Below, piece by piece: positions 7,686 through 13,320 of a DNA stretch of 25,953 nt. The notes below the pieces were generated by a model. It had not been told where the DNA came from, ran no database searches, and was given only the letters and a program-made list of their open reading frames with translations. Source of the stretch: Candidatus Poseidoniaceae archaeon (lineage in GTDB: Archaea; Thermoplasmatota; Poseidoniia; Poseidoniales; Poseidoniaceae); the NCBI GenBank assembly GCA_023254445.1, contig JALRLN010000001.1, positions 34,898 through 60,850 on the forward strand. The letters are read 5' to 3'. The stretch's first letter is position 1. Every line of letters starts with the position of its first letter. Made by a program: the position numbers and the translations under genes.

Positions 7686-7736
7686 CCACGCGACGGGGCA
7701 TAAGGGTTGGTGCGGGGAGCATGAGCCCGAGAAGGC

Positions 7737-8003
7737 TCACTCCTCCTCGTCCACATCGCCGAGCGAAGGCAGGGCCTCCATCCAGCCTGCTTCGGTGACG
7801 CCCTCAAGGCGTCGGCGCAGGTCGGCTTTGGTGTCTTCCGGTGACCACTTGATCGGGGCCGCAGCACGGGCCGACCCGCCGCATGCAGGGCATGTTGTGG
7901 ACAAGCACCACGCTGAGCACGCGTGGCAGCGTTGGAGGAGTTGACGCCCGATGTCACTCCCTCCACACTTCGCCTTCGCCGCCCTGCGAGGTGATGCTCT
8001 CAA
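7737..8003 (-). CDS. nop10: H/ACA ribonucleoprotein subunit Nop10 (start codon uncertain)
   Basis: Nop10 is the small zinc-ribbon subunit of the H/ACA RNP that binds Cbf5 and directs rRNA pseudouridylation. The core RCHACSAWCLSTTCPACGG gives CX2C...CX2C, and the PIKWSPEDTKADLRRRLEGV tail matches the family PxRFSPEDxYxxYRRxLK signature. The gene sits directly after aIF2-alpha, as in many archaea. The start is odd. Between the aIF2-alpha stop and the zinc ribbon there is no in-frame ATG, GTG or TTG. The first upstream candidate is a TTG at 8003, which adds 17 residues inside aIF2-alpha. An ATC at 7952, seven bases after a strong GGAGG, falls exactly where the family normally begins. The TTG coordinate is given here; the core is certain. 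A further 18 acidic residues extend the usual C-terminus. Confidence 0.88.
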   Translation of the reverse strand: MRASPRRAAKAKCGGSDIGRQLLQRCHACSAWCLSTTCPACGGSARAAAPIKWSPEDTKADLRRRLEGVTEAGWMEALPSLGDVDEEE

Positions 8004-8742
8004 GCGCGGCGCTGGTGGCCCTTTCCCAAAGATCCTCGGCGCTTCTGAAGTCAGGTGCTTTCACCTCAATCCGGTACTTGGGAGCCCCGTCGTAGAAGCA
8101 CATCACTTCGATTTCTGTTTCCTTGTCGGTGCATGCCTCTGCAGCGAGAAGGGCCGTTTGGATGCGGTCGATGCCGTCCGGCTGCTCAAAGGTGATGGTG
8201 AAGGTGCCACGGATTTCGACAAACGCTGGAACGATGTTTTCCAGGGCAGACTGGATGAAGGCCGGAACCCAAGGATCGTCAAAACCCGACTCGGACATCG
8301 CCGTTTCGTTGGTGGCCGCCTCCTCGAAGGCGCCATACAGCGTGCCAAAGGAATCCGTCAGTTCGGTCTTCGTCGTTTCGGTCTGTTCCTCGGACCAGCC
8401 GAGTTGTTCGCCGAGCACGGTCAGCAGTTGAGCGGCGCGCTGCTCGTTCTTCCACATCTGAAGTCGGTCACGCCGGCGTTCCTCCGACACGGACTTCAGG
8501 CTCAATTCGTAGGACGTGCCGTCCCTTCGCATCCCTGTGATTTTGCAGATCAGTCGCTGTCCCTCGCGCACATGGGCCCGGATGTTTCGGACCCACCCGC
8601 TAGCGATCTCACCAATGAAGATGAATCCCTCTTTGTCAGGAAATTCGTCGAAGGTCACGTAACAGCCGTTCTGCTTGACCGTTGTCACCGTCGTCACGAC
8701 GAGGTCGCCCTCTTGGGGTCCGTCCTGAGCGCCGCCGGCCAT
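7954..8742 (-). CDS. eif2a: Translation initiation factor aIF2 subunit alpha
   Basis: This 262-residue protein is the alpha subunit of the heterotrimeric factor that brings initiator tRNA to the small ribosomal subunit. Residues ~12-85 form an S1-type OB fold (GDLVVTTVTTVKQNGCYV, then EGFIFIGEIASGWVRNI and a REGQRLICKITG strand). A helical domain follows (~90-170), and then an alpha-beta C-terminal domain with strands TFTITF and YRIEVKAPD that contacts the gamma subunit. The length is near the archaeal norm of about 260-275. The ATG at 8742 is preferred. A GTG at 8760, overlapping the S27e stop as GTGA, is the alternative. The 3' end overlaps the conventionally started Nop10 gene. Confidence 0.96.
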   Translation of the reverse strand: MAGGAQDGPQEGDLVVTTVTTVKQNGCYVTFDEFPDKEGFIFIGEIASGWVRNIRAHVREGQRLICKITGMRRDGTSYELSLKSVSEERRRDRLQMWKNEQRAAQLLTVLGEQLGWSEEQTETTKTELTDSFGTLYGAFEEAATNETAMSESGFDDPWVPAFIQSALENIVPAFVEIRGTFTITFEQPDGIDRIQTALLAAEACTDKETEIEVMCFYDGAPKYRIEVKAPDFRSAEDLWERATSAALESITSQGGEGEVWRE

Positions 8743-8756
8743 CCGTGCGGCCCCCC

Positions 8757-8927
8757 TCACTCATGGGTGTCAACAATTCGGCAACCGACGAGGCTGGCTT
8801 TGCCGCCAGCGGGTCGGGTGAGGGTGGCGCCACAGACGCCACAGGAAATCACGTTCACGGAGCGATCGAAAATGGTGGTCTCCGTGGAACAGTCCCGGCA
8901 GGCCACGCTGATGAAATTGCCAGACAT
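8757..8927 (-). CDS. rps27e: Small-subunit ribosomal protein S27e
   Basis: This 56-residue zinc-ribbon protein of the archaeal small ribosomal subunit keeps all four zinc ligands (C10-x2-C13 and C29-x2-C32) and the family end LxRPAGGKASLVG-x-RIVDTHE. The ATG at 8927 lies 10 bases after the L44e stop and gives the usual length. The frame extends to 8969, but that part overlaps L44e and has no family similarity. It precedes aIF2-alpha, with which it shares or nearly shares start and stop codons, indicating one operon. Confidence 0.96.
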   Translation of the reverse strand: MSGNFISVACRDCSTETTIFDRSVNVISCGVCGATLTRPAGGKASLVGCRIVDTHE

Positions 8928-8937
8928 GTTGATCACT

Positions 8938-9222
8938 TCACTTGTCCACGAGTTCGAACTTCTTCGCACGCTGGCACGGAGCGTAGTGGGCCTTGCCCGT
9001 CTCGGTGCAGCGGTAGAGGATGTTGACGCGCTTGGTTGGCTTTTCGCGACCGTCCGGCTTGGGACGCGGGAAACCGCGGTACCCAGCGGTGACCTTACGG
9101 AAGCGTCGCTGACCCCAGCGAAGCTCCGATGCGCGCTTCTTCTTCACGCGCTCCACGGTGTGGAGGGTGTGCTTGCCCGCAGAGGGGCTGTAGCGCTTGA
9201 CTTGACGGGGCATCTTCACCAT
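8938..9222 (-). CDS. rpl44e: Large-subunit ribosomal protein L44e lacking its zinc ribbon
   Basis: This 94-residue basic protein of the 50S E-site region is recognised by MPRQVKRY near the start, the central LRWGQRRFRKVTAGYRG, KPTKR and the C-terminal RAKKFELVDK. Archaeal L44e normally binds zinc through two CX2C pairs. Here the first pair reads S12-P-S-A15 and the second C72-T-E-T75, so three of four ligands are gone; Cys83 is present but out of place. The neighbouring S27e keeps all of its ligands, so this is not general decay. The ATG at 9222 (MVKMPRQ) fits the MKMP-type N-terminus of relatives; an ATG at 9213 is the shorter alternative. It leads the S27e-aIF2alpha-Nop10-PAC2 cluster. Confidence 0.94.
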   Translation of the reverse strand: MVKMPRQVKRYSPSAGKHTLHTVERVKKKRASELRWGQRRFRKVTAGYRGFPRPKPDGREKPTKRVNILYRCTETGKAHYAPCQRAKKFELVDK

Positions 9223-9258
9223 CAACATCACCCGAGCGTGTCGGCCACCGGAGACGGG

Positions 9259-9265
9259 TATTTAG
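9259..9265 (-). promoter_or_regulatory. Possible TATA box of the L44e operon
   Basis: Read on the minus strand this is CTAAATA, about 36 bases before the L44e ATG at 9222, in a GC-rich gap between divergent genes. The expected start site would be near 9236, leaving a leader of some 15 bases. Position and composition are seen; function is inferred. Confidence 0.4.
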
Positions 9266-9273
9266 CGATGACG

Positions 9274-9292
9274 CAGGGGGGGCTTGCCCCTG
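9274..9292. repeat. Inverted repeat between the divergent L44e operon and membrane gene
   Basis: CAGGGG at 9274-9279 pairs perfectly with CCCCTG at 9287-9292, leaving a seven-base loop. It lies 8 bases beyond the CTAAATA box, in the roughly 130-base divergent gap, and could be an operator or just a GC-rich accident. No second copy was noticed elsewhere in the window. Confidence 0.25.
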
Positions 9293-9354
9293 AACGACGG
9301 ACGGAAGGCCATCAACTTGGGAGGTTTCTTGACCTAAACGACCGAGGCTGAAGC

Positions 9355-10089
9355 ATGCAGGCTGAAGCGAACGCAGCCCTGTTGCTGTGGTTGCCAGCGC
9401 TGGTGCTGGCGCTCGCAACGCTCAACGTCATTGGGCGAGGGGGGCGGGCATGGAAACCCGTTGCCTTGGCCGCGCTCGTGCTGGTGCTGTTGGCCCCGTT
9501 GACGGTCCCGTCCTCGGACAGCACGGCGGCCGTCCTGCTGATGTGGGAAGCCAGCATCGTCACGGGGCCGCTGGTGTTGGGCTTGGTGCTGATCGTCTTC
9601 ACAGGGGACGTGGCCGTGGGCCGACTTCCCTCCGCCTGGCGCTTCGTGGGGGCGGTGCTGGTGCTCCTGAGCGCATGGATGCTCGTGGCGCGGGAGCCGA
9701 CCTTTGCCTCCGTCGAAGCGTGGAACCGCTTCGCCACCGCGCTGCTGGCTGGTGTGGTGAGCGTGAGCGCTTCCCTCGCGGTCCTCCACATGGCCTACAT
9801 CCCGCGACGGCGTTCCCGCACAACCCCCCTCATCGTTGCTGCTGTGACCTCTGCAGCAGCGCTGCGCCTTCGTGGCGTGGAGGGCTCCTTGGCCATTGGA
9901 ATGGTGCCGGAACTCGCGGGGATGCTGTTGGGTGCGTGCCTGGCGTTGCTCGTCGTGTTGGCCGTGGTGTGGGTCTTCGAACGACGGATGCCGGAGCCAG
10001 AGCCCCTCCCCCCTCCAACACCAGAGGCCTTGGCTCGAGCTGCTCACATCATCAGCATGCGTCCACGGGGGGTGCAGGCCGATGAGTGA
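9355..10089 (+). CDS. Polytopic membrane protein of unknown function
   Basis: This 244-residue protein has about six hydrophobic segments (near residues 8-26, 34-51, 58-83, 96-112, 127-147 and 178-207), followed by a cytoplasmic proline-rich stretch (PEPEPLPPPTPEA) and a short basic tail. I do not recognise a family and see no catalytic motif. It begins with ATG at 9355, about 130 bases from the divergent L44e gene. Its stop overlaps the start of the next membrane gene by eight bases (ATGAGTGA), so the two products are probably made together and may form a complex. The high Val/Leu/Ala content is typical of membrane helices, so the strand is supported by protein composition. Confidence 0.72.
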   Translation: MQAEANAALLLWLPALVLALATLNVIGRGGRAWKPVALAALVLVLLAPLTVPSSDSTAAVLLMWEASIVTGPLVLGLVLIVFTGDVAVGRLPSAWRFVGAVLVLLSAWMLVAREPTFASVEAWNRFATALLAGVVSVSASLAVLHMAYIPRRRSRTTPLIVAAVTSAAALRLRGVEGSLAIGMVPELAGMLLGACLALLVVLAVVWVFERRMPEPEPLPPPTPEALARAAHIISMRPRGVQADE

Positions 10090-10552
10090 CGTGATCCGCA
10101 GGACCCGTTCCGTCCTGCTGCTCCTCGCTGTCGCCTCGGGGCCCGTGCTGTTGCTGGTCCTTGCGGACGGAAGCAGACCTTCGTCCAACGCCGTGCACCT
10201 CGGTTTTGCCAACACGGTCTTCGCGGGCTTCATGGTCACCTCTGTGATGTTGGTTCTCACCTTGCTTGCCTACGGAGACAGCCGTGACAGGCCGGCGGCT
10301 CCGGTGGTCGGCATCCTCGTCCTCGTGGCCGTTGGATTCCTCCTTGGCCTTCGCGTGCTCGAGGCCGGTGGGCACCTTTCTGGAAACGGGTCAGCACAGG
10401 CCCAGTTTTTCTCCGACTTGGTTGACATCGCACCGGCCGTGTTTGGGCTGGGGCTCTCCGTGCTTGTTGGCCTGCTGAGCGCTGCTTCAGGACTGCGGCG
10501 GCTTTCCCTGCCCGAAGCGGTGGGCTCGGACCCCCCTGAGTCGATTTCATAA
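10082..10552 (+). CDS. Small four-helix membrane protein, coupled to the upstream gene
   Basis: This 156-residue protein has four hydrophobic segments (near residues 11-28, 45-64, 73-92 and 112-136), two short polar loops and an acidic C-terminal tail ending SDPPESIS. I do not recognise a family. The ATG at 10082 overlaps the upstream stop by eight bases, indicating translational coupling. A longer open frame in the same phase begins inside the upstream gene but is explained by that overlap. The final bases coincide with a CATAAA box that may be the promoter of the L37e gene. Confidence 0.7.
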   Translation: MSDVIRRTRSVLLLLAVASGPVLLLVLADGSRPSSNAVHLGFANTVFAGFMVTSVMLVLTLLAYGDSRDRPAAPVVGILVLVAVGFLLGLRVLEAGGHLSGNGSAQAQFFSDLVDIAPAVFGLGLSVLVGLLSAASGLRRLSLPEAVGSDPPESIS

Positions 10553-10553
10553 A
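10548..10553 (+). promoter_or_regulatory. Possible TATA-like box upstream of L37e
   Basis: CATAAA is centred about 38 bases before the L37e ATG and overlaps the stop codon of the preceding membrane gene. The spacing matches the AT island before L10e and would give a leader of roughly 10-15 bases that includes the hairpin at 10571-10587. Inference from position. Confidence 0.3.
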
Positions 10554-10570
10554 GGGGTTCAAGGTCGCGA

Positions 10571-10587
10571 GACCCACGAGGTGGGTC
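10571..10587 (+). promoter_or_regulatory. Hairpin masking the L37e ribosome-binding site
   Basis: GACCCAC and GTGGGTC form a perfect seven-pair stem with a GAG loop, ending one base before the ATG at 10589. The Shine-Dalgarno match GAGGTG (10578-10583) lies in the loop and the 3' arm, so folding would hide part of it. Such an arrangement could allow translational control, for instance by the ribosomal protein itself. The structure is seen; the control is inferred. Confidence 0.45.
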
Positions 10588-10588
10588 G

Positions 10589-10768
10589 ATGTCAAAGGGC
10601 ACTCCGTCGATGGGCCGACGCCAAAAGACGACCCACATCCGCTGCCGCCGCTGCGGTCGCAACGCGTACCACAAGCAGAAGTCGGTCTGTGCTTCGTGTG
10701 GCTACGGCGCTACGGCACGCATGCGCACCTACAGCTGGTCCAAGAAATCCCACCGACCCAAGGCCTGA
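10589..10768 (+). CDS. rpl37e: Large-subunit ribosomal protein L37e
   Basis: This 59-residue, strongly basic zinc-finger protein of the archaeal/eukaryal large subunit starts MSKGTPSMGRRQKTTHIRC. It has zinc ligands C19-x2-C22 and C34-x2-C37, followed by the conserved GYGATARMRTYSWSKK segment. All ligands are intact and the length is normal. The gene is in a different frame from purF; an open frame continuous with purF covers it but has no family similarity. purF begins 55 bases downstream, so the two may share a transcript. Confidence 0.97.
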   Translation: MSKGTPSMGRRQKTTHIRCRRCGRNAYHKQKSVCASCGYGATARMRTYSWSKKSHRPKA

Positions 10769-10823
10769 CCTTTGTGGGACAAGGCCAAGAATCGGCTTCA
10801 CATGCTTAAGGTCGGGAACGACC

Positions 10824-12359
10824 ATGTGCGGCATCATCGGCATCGTGGGTCGGCAAGGAACCCACGTCAATCAATTGCTGTACGACGGCTTGACCGTGCT
10901 TCAGCACCGCGGGCAGGATGCAGCAGGAATCTTGACCGAGCACGAGGGGAGGTTCATCCTTCGGAAAGCGAACGGGCACGTTGCGGACGTGTTCGATCAA
11001 CCAACGATGGAACGTCTGATGGGCTCGGTAGGACTCGGGCACGTGCGCTACCCCACTGCTGGTTCGTCGTCAAGCGCTGAGGCGCAGCCTTTCTACGTCA
11101 ACTCCCCGTATGGATTGTGCTTGGCGCACAACGGAAACCTGACCAACGCTCAGGACCTTGAGCGCATCCTACGGGACGAACATTTCCGCCACATGAACAC
11201 AACGAGCGATTCAGAACTGCTCCTGAACATGCTCGCCGTCGCCTTGCATCGCCGAGCGAGGCACCTCCACATCAGCGATGCCTCCCACCTCGACGTGGAA
11301 ACCGTCTTCTCAGCCATCAAAGAAATCAATCAAACGGTACGCGGCGGCTATGCCTGCATCGGGATGATCGCCGGATACGGCCTGTTCGCCTTCCGTGACC
11401 CGCACGGCATCCGCCCGCTCATCCTCGGACGGCGCGAGGTGGAAGGGCGCTCGGAATGGCTGGTGGCGAGCGAATCGGTCGCATTGACGGCCCTCGGCTT
11501 CGATGTGGAGCGTGACGTCGCGCCCGGCGAAGCCGTGTTCATCTCAGCCTCCGGCCATCTCTTCGAAGCCATGTGTTCAGAGGAGCGGGAGCATGCTCCG
11601 TGCATCTTTGAACACGTGTACTTCGCTCGTCCAGACTCCATCATTGACGGCATCTCCGTCTACCAAGCACGGTTGAACCACGGAAGGCGCCTCGCCGAAC
11701 GCATCATGGAATCATGGCCTGATCACGACATCGATGCCGTCATTCCCATCCCTGATTCGGGGCGAATCGCAGCCTTGCAGTTGGCCTCGACCTTGGGCGT
11801 GAAGTACCGTGAAGGCTTCGTGAAAAACCGGTATGTCGGTCGCACCTTCATCATGCCAGAACAGACCCTCAGGGAGAAATCCGTTCGAAGGAAATTGTCC
11901 GCCATTCCTCATGAGTTCGAAGGAAAGGCGGTTCTGCTTGTTGACGATTCCATTGTTCGAGGGACGACGTCTCAGCAAATTGTCGAAATGGCCAGGGACG
12001 TCGGCGCGCGAAAGGTGTATTTCGCCTCAGCAGCACCTCCGGTCCGGCACCCCAACGTGTACGGCATTGACATGCCGGACGCCACCGAACTCATCGCCAA
12101 CGGGCGTTCCATCGAGGACATCAACGCTCACATCGGGAGCGACCGGTTGTTCTACCAAACCCTCGAAGATTTGGTGGAGGTGACCGCGATGGCAGGTTCC
12201 TATGCCGGTCGGTTTGATGCGAGTTGTTTCGATGGACGTTACGTCACCGGCGACATCGACGAGGGGTATTTGTCCGCGTTGAGCGCTCGCCGCAACAACG
12301 CCGCGAAGCACACCACCCCCTCGTCGGAGGTCGTCGACCTCCACAACGGGGAGGCTTGA
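10824..12359 (+). CDS. purF: Amidophosphoribosyltransferase (first step of purine synthesis)
   Basis: This 511-residue enzyme makes 5-phosphoribosylamine from PRPP and glutamine. The N-terminus MCGIIGIVG places the glutaminase nucleophile Cys2 directly after Met, with no propeptide. Glutaminase motifs include QHRGQDAAGI (27-36), GHVRYPT (72-78) and AHNGN (101-105). The PRPP-binding loop is LLVDDSIVRGTT (371-382), and PIPDSGRIAA (308-317) is typical of the flexible-loop region. The C-terminal YVTGDIDEGYL resembles the E. coli enzyme, and the cysteine cluster of the Bacillus-type Fe-S form is absent. The ATG at 10824 is fixed by the need for Cys2. The bacterial flavour suggests ancient transfer, which is inference. 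Confidence 0.97.
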   Translation: MCGIIGIVGRQGTHVNQLLYDGLTVLQHRGQDAAGILTEHEGRFILRKANGHVADVFDQPTMERLMGSVGLGHVRYPTAGSSSSAEAQPFYVNSPYGLCLAHNGNLTNAQDLERILRDEHFRHMNTTSDSELLLNMLAVALHRRARHLHISDASHLDVETVFSAIKEINQTVRGGYACIGMIAGYGLFAFRDPHGIRPLILGRREVEGRSEWLVASESVALTALGFDVERDVAPGEAVFISASGHLFEAMCSEEREHAPCIFEHVYFARPDSIIDGISVYQARLNHGRRLAERIMESWPDHDIDAVIPIPDSGRIAALQLASTLGVKYREGFVKNRYVGRTFIMPEQTLREKSVRRKLSAIPHEFEGKAVLLVDDSIVRGTTSQQIVEMARDVGARKVYFASAAPPVRHPNVYGIDMPDATELIANGRSIEDINAHIGSDRLFYQTLEDLVEVTAMAGSYAGRFDASCFDGRYVTGDIDEGYLSALSARRNNAAKHTTPSSEVVDLHNGEA

Positions 12360-12363
12360 ACCC

Positions 12364-13320
12364 GTGGACGGTGACGTTCATTGGGTGCTCCGGCTTGGTG
12401 AAGTCGGCCTGAAATCAAAGCCGGTTCGCCGGATGTTTCAGCGCACGATGAAGCGCTCGATGGCCGCGCTTGCCAAACGAGAGGGCATCGAACTCCGCCC
12501 TTCGTTCACGCGGGACCAAATCGTCGTTCGGAGCAAGGACGACGTCCGTTTGGTTGAGGCAGCCTTGTGCCACCAACTCGGAATTGTTGCCATCGACCGT
12601 GTGCGCCTGCTTGGGGACGTGAACGACCTCGGAAAGATCGCAGCACACCTCATCGACGCATCAGGTCTGCGTGGTGAACCTCGAACCTTCGGCGTCCGAT
12701 GCCGTCGTGTTGGGGACATCGAAGGCTGGACGTCACCACGTTTTGCTGCCGCGCTTGGCGCGGCCCTGCTCGATGAAGACAGCGCCCTCAGCGTGAACCT
12801 CTCCACGCCGGATTGGCCGGTGCGGGTGCACCTCACGACCTCAGGGCTCGAACTTGTTGAACGACGCTTGGTTGGGCCTGGTGGATTGCCGGCCGGAGCA
12901 CAGGGGGACGTGCTCATCCTTCTCGACAGCGAGCGAGCCATGGCCGCCGGCTTCCTCATCATGCGGCGTGGATGCCGCTTGCTTCCGGTTGAAGGCAGCG
13001 ATTCAGCGCTGGTCGAGCGCCTGCGCGCATGGGATGTGAACATCGGTCACCGGAGCATGCACCACGCCCACGACGGCTCCGTACAGGAGCGCACATCCTG
13101 GGGGTTGATTGGGGTCGGTGTTGACGAAGGGGTTGCGTTGTCGGGCCGGAGCGAACGGGACGTCAAAACGACGCCACTCGCGACACTGGACCCGTTGCTC
13201 GGCTGGAGCGAAGGTGAAGTTGCTGCGTTGTTGCGGCACATCGACCGACCCTCCGAAGTTGGCCCTGACCCAGATCCCATCGCATGGCTTCAGCCGTCGG
13301 GGTGGGAGGTGGCGGCATGA
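12364..13320 (+). CDS. ThiI-like THUMP-domain protein with a lost PP-loop
   Basis: This 318-residue protein resembles tRNA 4-thiouridine synthase ThiI. Residues 8-20 (VLRLGEVGLKSKP) match the ThiI ferredoxin-like start. A THUMP domain follows, ending in the HLTTSGLELVERRLVGPGG strand region, and GLPAGAQGDVLILL aligns with ThiI GLPVGTQGxVxxLL. Where ThiI has the ATP-binding SGGxDSPVA, this protein reads DSERAMA (188-194) and then AGFLIMRRGC, one residue shorter and without the loop glycines. It therefore probably binds RNA but cannot adenylate uridine. The GTG at 12364, four bases after the purF stop, is the start. Its stop overlaps the next ATG as ATGA. It could be a repurposed tRNA-binding subunit. 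Confidence 0.8.
   Translation: MDGDVHWVLRLGEVGLKSKPVRRMFQRTMKRSMAALAKREGIELRPSFTRDQIVVRSKDDVRLVEAALCHQLGIVAIDRVRLLGDVNDLGKIAAHLIDASGLRGEPRTFGVRCRRVGDIEGWTSPRFAAALGAALLDEDSALSVNLSTPDWPVRVHLTTSGLELVERRLVGPGGLPAGAQGDVLILLDSERAMAAGFLIMRRGCRLLPVEGSDSALVERLRAWDVNIGHRSMHHAHDGSVQERTSWGLIGVGVDEGVALSGRSERDVKTTPLATLDPLLGWSEGEVAALLRHIDRPSEVGPDPDPIAWLQPSGWEVAA

Noticed and set aside
7951..9351. A 466-codon plus-strand open frame
   Set aside because: It is antisense to aIF2-alpha, S27e and L44e, which are all clearly real, and shows no recognisable domain.
9334..10260. A 308-codon minus-strand open frame rich in His, Gln and Arg
   Set aside because: It is antisense to two membrane proteins; the low-complexity composition is what antisense of Leu/Val-rich helices gives.
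10801..10810. CATGCTTAAG as a purF promoter
   Set aside because: It lies only about 18 bases before the ATG, too close to be a TATA box for a start at or upstream of the initiation codon.
10581..10823. N-terminal extension of PurF by 81 codons across L37e
   Set aside because: PurF needs Cys as its second residue, which fixes the start at 10824, and L37e occupies the region in another frame.
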